Shown one piece after another: positions 29,798 through 38,706 of a stretch of DNA of 64,000 bases. The position numbers were made by a program, and so were the translations under genes. Origin of the DNA: Pseudomonas haemolytica (lineage in GTDB: Bacteria; Pseudomonadota; Gammaproteobacteria; Pseudomonadales; Pseudomonadaceae); NCBI RefSeq assembly GCF_009659625.1, contig NZ_VOIW01000003.1, positions 124,001-188,000 of the forward strand, read 5' to 3'. The notes beneath the pieces are model-generated. The model did not search any database. It was not told the origin of the DNA and saw nothing but the letters and a program-made list of their open reading frames with translations. Numbering within the stretch: the stretch's first letter is position 1; the number at the start of each line of letters is the position of its first letter.

Positions 29798-31680
29798 GCG
29801 CACCTATGCTGACCACCGCGGAACAGCGCAGCGCTGCCCGCCAATTGACCCTGGCCATGCTCGCCTTGGGGCTGCTGGTACTGGGCCTGGTGTGGCGCTG
29901 GCTGGCGCCGGACCAGAGCGGTGTGAGCCAGTTGTTGCTTGGCGTGGCGTCGCTGTTGGTGGCGGTGCCGGTGATGCGTTCGGCCTGGTACAGCCTGCGC
30001 TTCCCCAGCCTGCACGGCATCACCGACCAATTGATCGCCCTGGCCATGCTCGGCGCCTGGGCCACCGGCGATCTGCTCACCGCCGCGCTGCTGCCGATCA
30101 TCATGATCTTCGGCCATGTGCTGGAAGAGCGCAGCGTGATCGGCTCCCAGGAAGCGATCCATGCCCTGGGCAAACTTACCCGCAGTCACGCGCGCCTGGT
30201 GCAGGCGGACGGCACCGTCACCGAAGTGGATAACGGCACGCTGAACACCGGCGATATCGTCGAAGTGCGCGCCGGTGATCGCGTGCCGGCCGATGGCGTG
30301 GTGCTGTCCGGCCAGGCGAGCCTGGACACGGCGCCGATCACGGGTGAGTCGGTACCGTTGGAAGCCAGCGCTGGCGTGCAGGTGTTCGGTGGTGCGATCA
30401 ACCTCGATGGCCTGTTGCGCCTTGAGGTGACGCGTACCGGCAACGAGTCGACCTTGGGCAAAGTCATCGCGCTGATGCAGAACGCCGAACGCTCCAAGCC
30501 GCCGATCACCCGGCTGCTGGAGCGTTATGCCGGCAGTTATATGGTGCTGGTGCTGTTGCTGGCGGCGGTGACCTGGTTTGTCACCAATGATGCCCAGGCG
30601 ATGCTCGCCGTGCTGGTGGCGGCGTGTCCTTGCGCGCTGGTGTTGTCGGCGCCGGCCACGGCGATTGCCGGGATCGCCGTGGCGGCGCGCCATGGGATCC
30701 TGATCCGCAGCTCGGCGTTTCTCGAAGAGTTGGCCGACCTGACGTCGCTGGTGGTCGACAAGACCGGGACCCTGACCTTCGGCACCCTGCGCCTGCAGTC
30801 CATCGACACCACCGCGCCGGATCGCCAGGTATTGCTGAGCTTGGCGGCCAGTCTCGGTTCGGCGAGCAGTCACCCGGTCAGCCGAGCGTTGGCGGGGTTG
30901 GCGACCCAGGAGCAGATGCTGGTGCTTACCGACATTCGCGAGCGCCAGGGCCTGGGCGTGGTGGCACAGACCGAGCAGGGCGAGGCGGCACTGGGGCGGC
31001 CGGAGTTGTTCGAACAGTTAGGCATCGTCACTACCCGCGTTCCCACCCATGACGGTCCGATAGCCGGGCTGGCGTTGAACGGGGAGTTCCTGGCCTGGCT
31101 GTTGCTGGCCGACAGTGTCAAGCCGGAGGCGCGCCAGGCCCTGCAGGAACTGCGTGAGTTGGGCCTGGGCCGCCAACTGCTGCTGACCGGCGACCGCCAA
31201 AGCGTGGCCGATAGCCTGGCGCTGGACGTGGGCATCAGTGATGTCGAAGCCCAAGCCCTGCCGGAAGACAAGCTCAATCGCGTGCTGGGGGAAATCAGCA
31301 GTGGCTTCCGGCCGATGGTGGTGGGCGATGGCATCAACGACTCCCTGGCACTCAAGGCCGGTGTGGTCGGCGTGGCGATGGGCGCGGGCGGTGCGGACAT
31401 CGCCCTGGCGTCGGCGGATGTAGTGTTGATCGGCAGCGATTTGCGCCGCTTGGGCACTTGCGTGCGCTTGAGTCGCCAGTGCCGGCAGACGTTGCAGGTG
31501 AACGTGATCATCGGTTTGGGCTGGACGCTGGCCATCGTAGTGTTCGCGGCATTTGGCTGGCTGGGTGCGGCGGGCGCCATGATTGCGGCGGTGCTGCATA
31601 ACCTCAGTACCTTGCTGGTACTGGGTAACGCCGGGCGTTTGTTGCGCTTCCAGGAGCCGCTGTTGAAGCTCGAGGAATAA
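29794..31680 (+). CDS. P1B-type heavy-metal-translocating ATPase (HmtA-like)
   Basis: Transmembrane metal pump, 628 residues, without an N-terminal HMA metal-binding domain. Seen: TGES actuator loop, CPC motif in the sixth membrane helix (C278-P-C280, followed by ALVLSAP, the P1B-2 spacing of Zn/Cd pumps), phosphorylation motif DKTGTLTF (D322), the SHP motif of the nucleotide domain and GDGINDS. The last helices lack the lysine and DxG expected of P1B-2 pumps and show AAVLHNLSTLLVLGN. From memory, P. aeruginosa HmtA (PA2435) is a P1B ATPase reported to import Cu and Zn and lies near similar SPFH genes; this may be its counterpart. Metal and direction cannot be fixed here. Confidence 0.85.
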   Translation: MSAPMLTTAEQRSAARQLTLAMLALGLLVLGLVWRWLAPDQSGVSQLLLGVASLLVAVPVMRSAWYSLRFPSLHGITDQLIALAMLGAWATGDLLTAALLPIIMIFGHVLEERSVIGSQEAIHALGKLTRSHARLVQADGTVTEVDNGTLNTGDIVEVRAGDRVPADGVVLSGQASLDTAPITGESVPLEASAGVQVFGGAINLDGLLRLEVTRTGNESTLGKVIALMQNAERSKPPITRLLERYAGSYMVLVLLLAAVTWFVTNDAQAMLAVLVAACPCALVLSAPATAIAGIAVAARHGILIRSSAFLEELADLTSLVVDKTGTLTFGTLRLQSIDTTAPDRQVLLSLAASLGSASSHPVSRALAGLATQEQMLVLTDIRERQGLGVVAQTEQGEAALGRPELFEQLGIVTTRVPTHDGPIAGLALNGEFLAWLLLADSVKPEARQALQELRELGLGRQLLLTGDRQSVADSLALDVGISDVEAQALPEDKLNRVLGEISSGFRPMVVGDGINDSLALKAGVVGVAMGAGGADIALASADVVLIGSDLRRLGTCVRLSRQCRQTLQVNVIIGLGWTLAIVVFAAFGWLGAAGAMIAAVLHNLSTLLVLGNAGRLLRFQEPLLKLEE

Positions 31681-31796
31681 TTTCAGAAATATGTGCACAC
31701 GGCTGTAACGCCGATGGGGGGCCTCACTCTAGTGGTGTGTCGAGACTGCGCAATCCGTTCAGACCGACTCCACTACCGATTTATGAGGACTACACA

Positions 31797-32051
31797 ATGA
31801 ACATCAAACAAGCCGTTTCCGGTGCTGCCCTGGCTATCGCTGCTGCTTCCATGTTTGCCGGTGTCGCCACCCAGGTACAGGCTGCCGACGCACCTACGGT
31901 TCATTGCTACGGTGTCACCTCCTGCAAAGGCATGAACGATTGCAAGACCGCCGAAAACGCCTGCAAAGGTCAGGCTGTCTGCAAAGGCCACGGCTTCAAG
32001 GCCATGACCAAGGCTGCTTGCGACGAGGCTGGCGGCAAAGTCGGCGAGTAA
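31797..32051 (+). CDS. bufA: Bufferin-type metallophore RiPP precursor, six-cysteine (BufA2-like)
   Basis: 84-residue exported peptide. A signal peptide (KQAVSGAALAIAAASMFAGV, cut likely after VQA at residue 29) precedes a Lys/Cys-rich mature part with cysteines at 37, 43, 49, 56, 62 and 75, in the pattern HCYGVTSCKG...CKTAENACKGQAVCKG. Bufferins are periplasmic copper-buffering peptides whose cysteines are converted to thiooxazoles by an MNIO enzyme. The next two genes encode exactly that enzyme and its partner. A GAGG lies 9 bp before the ATG; an upstream in-frame start at 31737 is ignored because it would bury the signal peptide. Confidence 0.88.
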   Translation: MNIKQAVSGAALAIAAASMFAGVATQVQAADAPTVHCYGVTSCKGMNDCKTAENACKGQAVCKGHGFKAMTKAACDEAGGKVGE

Positions 32052-32117
32052 GCGACAACCGAGTGCAACCGCAGCGGTTTCCCTGCGCCGCTGCGGGCAC
32101 TTTTGCCGGAGTTCATG

Positions 32118-32963
32118 ATGACCAATTCCTTCCCCTCCCTGGGTTATGGCCTGGGTTTACGCAACGAATACTATGAGCAGATCCTGGAGCAATCCCCTGC
32201 GGTGGATTGGTTCGAAGTTGTCTCCGAGAATTATCTGGTGCAGGGCGGCAAAGCCTTGTACTACCTGGATGCGATAGCCGAGCGTTATCCCCTGGTGATG
32301 CACGGGGTGTCCCTATCCATCGGCGGGCCCCATGCCCTTGATACCGATTACCTTAAGCAAATCAAACAGCTCGCAGAGCGCATTCAGCCGGCGTGGATTT
32401 CCGACCACCTGTGCTGGAGCCGTGGCAGCGCGCACCAGTTGCATGACCTGCTGCCTCTGCCTTACACCGAAGAAAGCCTCTACCATGTGGCCGGTCGTGT
32501 GCGTCAGGTGCAGGATGTATTGCAGCGCCCGCTGGTGCTGGAAAACGTCTCCAGCTATGTGCGCTCCAAGGCCGATGAATTCACCGAGTGGGAGTTCCTC
32601 AACGCCTTGGCCCACCTGAGCGGTTGCCAGTTGCTGTTGGACGTTAACAACGTCTACGTCAGCTCGCGTAATCATGGGTTTGATGCCTGGACGTTTATTC
32701 GCAACCTGCCGCCCGAGAGCATTCGCCAGCTGCACTTGGCGGGGCATATGGACTACGGCGACTACGTGGTCGACACCCATGACCATCCGGTGTGCGACCC
32801 GGTATGGGCACTGTATCAGCAGACCCTGGAGCATCTAGGGCCGGTGTCGACGTTATTGGAACGCGATGACCATTTCCCGCCGTTCGAGGAGCTGCTCACC
32901 GAATTGAGCAAGGCCCGTGAACTGGGCGCAAACGCATTGGCCCGGAGATCGCTATGCGCTTGA
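32118..32963 (+). CDS. bufB: MNIO (DUF692) bufferin-modifying enzyme BufB
   Basis: Multinuclear non-haem iron oxidase of the TIM-barrel DUF692 family, predicted to oxidise cysteines of the preceding peptide. 281 residues. Candidate iron ligands are visible: HGVSLSIG, SDHLCW, LVLENVSSY, LLLDVNNVYVSSRNHG, LHLAGH, DTHDHPV and LLERDDHFP. Start at 32118 gives 6-nt spacing to CCGGAG; another ATG lies at 32115. Its end overlaps the start of bufC by 10 bp. Confidence 0.9.
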   Translation: MTNSFPSLGYGLGLRNEYYEQILEQSPAVDWFEVVSENYLVQGGKALYYLDAIAERYPLVMHGVSLSIGGPHALDTDYLKQIKQLAERIQPAWISDHLCWSRGSAHQLHDLLPLPYTEESLYHVAGRVRQVQDVLQRPLVLENVSSYVRSKADEFTEWEFLNALAHLSGCQLLLDVNNVYVSSRNHGFDAWTFIRNLPPESIRQLHLAGHMDYGDYVVDTHDHPVCDPVWALYQQTLEHLGPVSTLLERDDHFPPFEELLTELSKARELGANALARRSLCA

Positions 32964-33742
32964 TCGACTGGCAATTGGCTTTTGAGCAGCATCTGTTGTC
33001 CGAAACATCCGTGGCCAACAGTGGCTTTGCCGCCACCTTGTTGGGTGGCCCGGCACTGGATGTAGACACGGGCCTGGCGATTTACCACAACGCCTACCTG
33101 TCGCGATTGCAGGAAGTATTGCGCCATGACTTCAGTGCCATTTGGTATTGGCTGGGGGATGAAGAATTTACCTCGCTGACCGACGCCTATGTCCGTCGTT
33201 ATCCTTCGGCCCATTACAGCCTGCGCTGGTTGGGCGAGCGCTTTGCGATGTTTATCCTTGAGCATTTGGTCGCTGAACAGAGTGCGCCGCTGGCGGAATT
33301 GGCGCGCCTGGAGTGGGCGTTCACCTTGGCGTTTGATGCACCACAAGGTGCGCCGCTGACCCTCGATGACATGGCGCAACTGGCGCCTGAGGACTGGCCA
33401 GCGTTGCAGGTAACCCTGGCGTCTTCAGTGCAGCAGTTGCTTTGCCGCTTCAACACGGTGGCGATCTGGCGCGCCAGCAAGGATGAATCGGAGTTCCCCG
33501 GCAGCCAGGCGCTGGAGCTGGCTCAAATCTGCCTGGTGTGGCGCTCTGAAAATGTGTGCCGCTACCGTAGCCTGGAGCCCGGTGAAGCCTGTGCACTGGC
33601 GGGGATGGTGACCACCGGTTGGAGTTTTTCAGAACTGTGCACTGAGCTGGCGGTCACTTATGCAGAGGGTGCACCACTGCAGGCAGCCACGTGGCTGAAA
33701 CAGTGGATCCAGGATGGTTTGCTCGAGCGCCGAGCCCCATAG
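32954..33742 (+). CDS. bufC: DUF2063 partner protein BufC
   Basis: 262 residues. N-terminal DUF2063 domain (QLAFEQHLL ... LAIYHNAYLSRLQEVLRHDF, ... RYPSAHYSLRWLGERFA), the recognition partner that brings RiPP precursors to MNIO enzymes; the C-terminal part (about residues 160-262) probably holds a peptide-recognition fold. Translationally coupled to bufB. No DoxX-type BufD gene follows; the next gene is cyclopropane-fatty-acid synthase. Confidence 0.87.
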   Translation: MRLIDWQLAFEQHLLSETSVANSGFAATLLGGPALDVDTGLAIYHNAYLSRLQEVLRHDFSAIWYWLGDEEFTSLTDAYVRRYPSAHYSLRWLGERFAMFILEHLVAEQSAPLAELARLEWAFTLAFDAPQGAPLTLDDMAQLAPEDWPALQVTLASSVQQLLCRFNTVAIWRASKDESEFPGSQALELAQICLVWRSENVCRYRSLEPGEACALAGMVTTGWSFSELCTELAVTYAEGAPLQAATWLKQWIQDGLLERRAP

Positions 33743-33827
33743 AAAGGTGCTATCGATAGATAGCTTCCTACTTTGTTTAGCATGGTCTACCCTCTCAGCA
33801 GACGTCTGAAACAAGGGGGGACTATAT

Positions 33828-35012
33828 ATGCTCGCGCAACTTCCACCGGCCTTACAGAATCTTCAGCTACCGCTGCGTCTTCGACTCTGGGACGGCCATG
33901 AATTCAACTTGGGCCCCGAGCCCAGTGTGACCATCGTGGTCAAGGACCCCACGGTCGTGTCCAGGCTGACCCATCCAACGCTCGATTCACTGGGCCAAGC
34001 CTTCGTCGAGGGCAAGCTGGAGCTGGAAGGCTCCATCTCCGAGGTCATCCGGGTATGTGACGAGTTGAGTCACGCCTTGGTCGCTGACGATGAGGGCAGT
34101 CGTCCGGTACGCTCGATCCATGACAAGGCCACCGACGCGGCGGCCATTTCCTATCATTACGACCTGTCCAACGAGTTCTACCAGCTATGGCTGGACCAGG
34201 ACATGGCTTACTCCTGTGGTTATTTCGAAACCGGCAGCGAGTCCATCGACCAGGCCCAACAGGACAAATTCCGCCACTTGTGCCGCAAGCTGCGGTTGCA
34301 GCCGGGTGAGTACCTGCTCGATGTGGGGTGCGGTTGGGGCGGACTAGCGCGGTTTGCGGCGCGGGAATTCGGGGTCAAGGTGTTTGGTATCACCTTGAGC
34401 AAGGAGCAACTGGCGCTGGCCCGGGAGCGGGTGAAAGCCGAAGGCCTGGAAGATCAGGTTGACCTGCAATTGCTCGACTACCGCGACCTGCCCCAGGACG
34501 GCCGTTTCGACAAAGTGGTGAGCGTGGGCATGTTTGAACATGTGGGCCACGCCAACCTGGCGCAATACTGCCAGACCCTGTTCGGCGCCGTGCGTGAAGG
34601 CGGCCTGGTAATGAACCATGGCATTACCGCCAAGCACACCGACGGTCGCCCGGTAGGCCGTGGCGCCGGGGAGTTTATCGAGCGCTACGTGTTCCCCAAC
34701 GGCGAACTGCCGCACCTGGCGATGATGACCGCTGAGATCAGTGAAGTCGGGCTGGAGGTGGTCGATGTCGAAAGTTTGCGTTTGCACTACGCACGCACTC
34801 TGGACCACTGGAGCGAGCGCCTGGAAGACAACCTGGAAGCGGCGGCGAAAATGGTGCCGGAGCAGGCATTGCGCATCTGGCGGTTGTACCTGGCGGGTTG
34901 TGCTTATGCGTTTGCCCGGGGCTGGATCAATTTGCACCAGATCCTGGCGGTGAAACCTCACGCCGATGGTGGCCATGAACTGCCGTGGACGCGGGAAGAT
35001 CTTTACCGCTGA
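33828..35012 (+). CDS. cfa: Cyclopropane-fatty-acyl-phospholipid synthase family protein
   Basis: SAM-dependent enzyme converting unsaturated acyl chains of membrane phospholipids to cyclopropane chains. 394 residues. Seen: N-terminal lipid-binding part, AISYHYDLSNEFYQLWLD, MAYSCGYF, SAM loop LLDVGCGWGGLARFAA and GITLSKEQ. A strong Shine-Dalgarno (AAGGGGGG) precedes the ATG. A short palindrome (GCTATC-GATA-GATAGC, 33749-33764) lies in the gap after bufC. Pseudomonas genomes often have two cfa genes; which one this is cannot be said. Confidence 0.9.
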   Translation: MLAQLPPALQNLQLPLRLRLWDGHEFNLGPEPSVTIVVKDPTVVSRLTHPTLDSLGQAFVEGKLELEGSISEVIRVCDELSHALVADDEGSRPVRSIHDKATDAAAISYHYDLSNEFYQLWLDQDMAYSCGYFETGSESIDQAQQDKFRHLCRKLRLQPGEYLLDVGCGWGGLARFAAREFGVKVFGITLSKEQLALARERVKAEGLEDQVDLQLLDYRDLPQDGRFDKVVSVGMFEHVGHANLAQYCQTLFGAVREGGLVMNHGITAKHTDGRPVGRGAGEFIERYVFPNGELPHLAMMTAEISEVGLEVVDVESLRLHYARTLDHWSERLEDNLEAAAKMVPEQALRIWRLYLAGCAYAFARGWINLHQILAVKPHADGGHELPWTREDLYR

Positions 35013-35040
35013 AACACGTTTACAAAAATGATCAAGGGCT

Positions 35041-35136
35041 AAATGTGGGAGGGGGCTTGCTCCCGATCGCGGTGTATCAGTAACTAATCAGTTGGCTGAC
35101 CCACCGCGATCGGGAGCAAGCCCCCTCCCACTTTTT
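35041..35136. repeat. Paired REP element (REPIN type)
   Basis: GTGGGAGGGGGCTTGCTCCC with flank (35041-35074) and an inverted copy (35101-35136), separated by about 26 bp. It lies between the convergent cfa and cls genes and may also act as a bidirectional transcription barrier. Confidence 0.88.
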
Positions 35137-35150
35137 CCCTATTCTGTCTG

Positions 35151-36590
35151 TCAGAGAATTGGTGAGATCAAGCGCGCCACCCGCATCCCCAGTTGTTGCA
35201 GGCGTCGCGTCTCGCGGCTTTCTTCCTGGCTGACTTCATGGGCCAGGGCGAAATCGTCCAATAACATGTGCTCCACCTCGCTGGCGAAGGCGGCATCTAC
35301 CGTCAGCAACATCACTTCGAAATTCAGCCGGAACGAACGGTTGTCCATATTGGCACTGCCGATGGCGCTGATTTCGCTGTCCACCAACACCACCTTCTGA
35401 TGCAGAAACCCTGGCTTGTAGCGGAACACCCGCACGCCTGCGCGCACCGCTTCGATGGCGTACAGGCTGGAGGCGGCATAGACGATACGGTGGTCGGGCC
35501 TTGATGGCAGCAACAGGCGCACGTCCACGCCACGCAACACCGCCAGGCGCAGGGCGGCAAATACGGCTTCGTCGGGAACGAAGTACGGGCTGGTGATCCA
35601 TACCCGTTCGGTCGCTGCGTGGATGGCCTCGACGAAAAACAGCGAGCAGGTTTCATACGGGTCGGCCGGGCCGCTGGCGAGCAGTTGGCAGAGCACGCCG
35701 TCCTCCGGGTAGGCGTCTGGCAGAATCAGCGGCGGCAGTTCCCGCGCGGCCCAGAACCAATCCTCGGCAAACGATTCCTGCAGGCACGCCACAACCGGGC
35801 CGGTGACCTGCACATGGGTATCGCGCCATGGCGCCAACGGCGGCTTCTTGCCCAAGTACTCATCGCCGACGTTATGCCCGCCGACAAACCCGGTGATACC
35901 GTCCACCACCACGATCTTGCGGTGGTTACGGAAGTTGACCTGGAAACGATTGAGCCAGCCGCCGCGAGTGGCGAACGCCTTGACCTGCACCCCGGCGTCG
36001 CGCAGCGATTGTACGTAGCGATGGGGCAGGGCGTGACTGCCGATGCGGTCGTACAGCACATAAATGGCCACGCCTTGGGCGGCCTTTTCCTTCAATAGGG
36101 TCTGCAACTGGCGGCCCAGCTCATCGTCATGAATGATGAAGAATTGGAACAGCACGGCAGTCTTGGCGTTGCGAATGGCCTCGAAAATCGCGCCGAAAGT
36201 GGCGTCGCCATTGATGAGCAAGCGCACTTCGTTATTGGCCAGGCACGGCATGCGGCCGAGCTTGGGCATGGCTCGCAGGGAGGCATAGGCGCTGGAGTTG
36301 CGCGCAGCGAGCGCTTCCTCTACCCACGGGCGCCAGTTCAGTTCGGTGATCGCCGTGTGCATTTCCTGGTTGGCCTGGCGGCGGGCCTGGATGTACGCGT
36401 CGAAGGTGCTGCGGCCGAAGATCAGGTAAGGGATCAGCGTCAGGTAAGGCATGAACATCAGCGACAAGGCCCAGGCGATCGAGCCTTGGGCGGTGCGGAC
36501 GGTCAGTACTGCGTGGATCGCGGCGAGGGACCCGAGAACGTGCAACGTGGCAATGAAGTAGGCGAGCAGGTGCGGGCCAAAGAAATCCAT
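35151..36590 (-). CDS. cls: Cardiolipin synthase A (phospholipase D family)
   Basis: Condenses two phosphatidylglycerols to cardiolipin. 479 residues. Two N-terminal membrane helices ([43 protein letters not shown]), then two PLD domains with HKD motifs: [10 protein letters not shown] around residue 220 and [21 protein letters not shown] around residue 400. Normal ClsA length. It shares the convergent region with cfa, another membrane-lipid gene. Confidence 0.95.
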   Translation of the reverse strand: MDFFGPHLLAYFIATLHVLGSLAAIHAVLTVRTAQGSIAWALSLMFMPYLTLIPYLIFGRSTFDAYIQARRQANQEMHTAITELNWRPWVEEALAARNSSAYASLRAMPKLGRMPCLANNEVRLLINGDATFGAIFEAIRNAKTAVLFQFFIIHDDELGRQLQTLLKEKAAQGVAIYVLYDRIGSHALPHRYVQSLRDAGVQVKAFATRGGWLNRFQVNFRNHRKIVVVDGITGFVGGHNVGDEYLGKKPPLAPWRDTHVQVTGPVVACLQESFAEDWFWAARELPPLILPDAYPEDGVLCQLLASGPADPYETCSLFFVEAIHAATERVWITSPYFVPDEAVFAALRLAVLRGVDVRLLLPSRPDHRIVYAASSLYAIEAVRAGVRVFRYKPGFLHQKVVLVDSEISAIGSANMDNRSFRLNFEVMLLTVDAAFASEVEHMLLDDFALAHEVSQEESRETRRLQQLGMRVARLISPIL

Positions 36591-36720
36591 GAACGACTTA
36601 ACTCCAGGCAGTCCAGTGCGTAACAGACCATGAACGGCAGTGAATGTCGCTATTTTATTTGCCGTGCAACACTCGCGGCTTTGCGACGTCTAACGCCGAC
36701 AATTACCCAGGAGTTACCCG

Positions 36721-37242
36721 ATGAATGCTCGTCTGCTTGGTTTGGCCATGGTTGTTGGGTTGTCGCTGCCGGTGGCGGCGCAGGCGCAGATGCTAGCGCC
36801 AGGCTTGTGGGAATTGACCACCAGCAATATGAAGGTCGATAATCAGGACCTGCCGGACTTGTCGCTGATCCTCGGTCAGCTCAAGCAACAGATGACCCCT
36901 GAACAACGCGCCATGCTCGAAAAGCAAGGCATCAACATGGCTGGCAAGGGTGTGCAGGTATGCTTGACCCCGGCCCAGGTTGCCTCTGATTCGATTCCCC
37001 TGACTGACCCTCAATCGGGCTGCAAACAGGAAGTGACCGACAAGAGCGGCAACCAGTGGAAATTTCGTTTCAGCTGCCCGAAAGCCCAAGGCACAGGCGT
37101 AGCGACGTTCCAGAGCCAGAAAGAATTTACCACCACCGTCAACGGTACCTTCAATGCCACCGGCATCCAGCAGAAGGGCAGCCTGGACAGCCACGCCCAG
37201 TGGCTGGGCAACGATTGCGGTACTGTTAAACCCCGCGCTTAA
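36721..37242 (+). CDS. DUF3617 domain-containing exported protein
   Basis: 173 residues. Signal peptide (LLGLAMVVGLSLPVAAQAQ) and a DUF3617 domain (MLAPGLWELTTSNMKVDNQ ... CLTPAQVASDSIPL) with four cysteines in the mature part. Function of the family is unknown. It stands alone between divergent cls and the convergent end of the zinc operon. Confidence 0.85.
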   Translation: MNARLLGLAMVVGLSLPVAAQAQMLAPGLWELTTSNMKVDNQDLPDLSLILGQLKQQMTPEQRAMLEKQGINMAGKGVQVCLTPAQVASDSIPLTDPQSGCKQEVTDKSGNQWKFRFSCPKAQGTGVATFQSQKEFTTTVNGTFNATGIQQKGSLDSHAQWLGNDCGTVKPRA

Positions 37243-37259
37243 CGCAGGAAATGCAGGAG

Positions 37260-37820
37260 TCAGAACTCGTTTTGCAGGGCTTTGTAGCCGCGTACCAGGT
37301 CAACGTTCGTGCGCGCCACGTCTTCGGAAAACTCCGAGGCGCTGACACTCACCGGCGGGAATTGCGACAAGTCAGTGTTGGGCCCGATGCGGGTAGTGGA
37401 GGGCACGTAGAAGGCGGCGGGCAGGTCGCGGCCGTCGACCACCGAGTTGTGGCGCACCACGCAACCATCGCCCACGGCGCAGTTGAACAGCACGCTGTTG
37501 AAGCCGATAAACACGCGGTCACCGACCGTGCAGGGGCCGTGGACGATGGAACGGTGGGCGATGGAGGTGAATTCGCCGATGGTCACCGCCGCGCCGGACT
37601 TGGAGTGGATGACCACGCCGTCCTGGATGTTGGAGTTGGCGCCGATGGTAATCGGGTCCATGGCGCCGCTGGCATCGACTTCGTCAGCGCGGATCACGGC
37701 GTAGGGGCCGACGAACACGTTCTCGCCGATGATGACTTTGCCGCAGATGATTGCGGTCTTGTCGACGTAGGCCGATTCGGCGATCACCGGCAGATCGCCG
37801 GAAGGGTTTTTACGGATCAT
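37260..37820 (-). CDS. Gamma-class carbonic anhydrase-like hexapeptide-repeat protein
   Basis: 186 residues, trimeric left-handed beta-helix family. Hexapeptide repeats run through residues 15-130 (AYVDKTAIICGKVIIGENVFVG ...), with candidate metal histidines in VVIHS, TSIAHRSIVHGP and VVRHNS. Overlaps the transporter binding-protein gene by ATGA and so belongs to the Zur-type operon starting at folE2. In P. aeruginosa the equivalent (PA5540, recalled) is in the same zinc cluster. It likely substitutes for zinc-dependent carbonic anhydrase under zinc limitation. Confidence 0.87.
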   Translation of the reverse strand: MIRKNPSGDLPVIAESAYVDKTAIICGKVIIGENVFVGPYAVIRADEVDASGAMDPITIGANSNIQDGVVIHSKSGAAVTIGEFTSIAHRSIVHGPCTVGDRVFIGFNSVLFNCAVGDGCVVRHNSVVDGRDLPAAFYVPSTTRIGPNTDLSQFPPVSVSASEFSEDVARTNVDLVRGYKALQNEF

Positions 37821-38695
37821 GGCTTGCTCAAGGCTGCGCAGAGGGTGTTGAGGTTGTATTCGAAGAGGCCGATAAAGGTGCTGGCCGGCCCTGCTGCGGC
37901 GAGGGCGTCGGAGTACAGCGTGCCGCCGACCTGTGCGCCGCTTTCGTCAGCGATCTGCTTGAGCAGACGCGAGTCCTTGATGTTTTCCATGAACACGGCT
38001 TTGACCTTGTCCTTGCGAATCTGGGTGATCAGCGCGGCGACTTCGGCCGCTGAGGGGTCACGTTCGGTGGACAAGCCTTGGGGTGCGAGGAACTGGATGC
38101 CATAGGCCTGGCCCAGGTAGCCGAAAGCGTCATGGGAGGTGACGATGCGACGGTTACCCGGTGGCAGCGCGCCGAACTTGGCCTTGGCTTCGGCCAGCAG
38201 GCTGTGGATTTGCTTCAGGTAGGCCTGGCTGTTACGCAGGTAGGCGGTGGTGTTGGCCGGGTCAGCGGCGACCAGCGCCTTGGTGATGTTGCTCACATAG
38301 ATTTCGGCGTTGGCCAGGTTGTGCCAGGCGTGTGGGTCGGGAATGGTTTCGCCATCCTCATCCATGGTGTGGGAAATCACGCCTTTGCTGGCGGTGACCA
38401 CCGTCGCCTTTGTTTCGGTGCTGGTGACCAGGCGATCCAGCCACGGCTCGAAACCGAGGCCGTTCTTGATGATGACCTTGGCCTTGAGCAGCGCCTTGGC
38501 GTCATCCGGTGTGGGTTCGTAGGTATGGGCGTCGGCGTCCGGGCCGACCATGTTGCTGATCTGGATGTGATCGCCACCGATCTGGTGGGTGATGTCATCG
38601 AGAATACTGAAGCTGGTGACCACCTGAAGCTTGTCTGCGGCGTGAGCCATCGAAAGCGGCAACAGCAGACTGAACAGCACGAGTAGAGCGCGCAT
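37817..38695 (-). CDS. Metal ABC transporter, periplasmic zinc/manganese-binding protein (ZnuA/TroA family)
   Basis: 292 residues. Signal peptide (MRALLVLFSLLLPLSMAHA), then cluster A-I solute-binding protein motifs with candidate metal ligands in DAHTYEPTPDD, DPHAWHNLAN, TSHDAFGYL and LYSDALA. Start at 38695 is chosen for the signal peptide and a GAGG nine bases upstream; an ATG at 38710 overlaps the permease stop as ATGA. The histidine-rich loop typical of ZnuA is absent, but the position in a Zur operon argues for zinc. Confidence 0.88.
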   Translation of the reverse strand: MRALLVLFSLLLPLSMAHAADKLQVVTSFSILDDITHQIGGDHIQISNMVGPDADAHTYEPTPDDAKALLKAKVIIKNGLGFEPWLDRLVTSTETKATVVTASKGVISHTMDEDGETIPDPHAWHNLANAEIYVSNITKALVAADPANTTAYLRNSQAYLKQIHSLLAEAKAKFGALPPGNRRIVTSHDAFGYLGQAYGIQFLAPQGLSTERDPSAAEVAALITQIRKDKVKAVFMENIKDSRLLKQIADESGAQVGGTLYSDALAAAGPASTFIGLFEYNLNTLCAALSKP

Positions 38696-38706
38696 CGGGA
38701 AACACC

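Noticed and set aside
31704..31740. Possible ECF promoter (TGTAAC -35) before bufA
   Set aside because: The -35-like TGTAAC is present at 31704-31709 but no convincing -10 element stands 16-17 nt downstream, so it is not listed as a feature.
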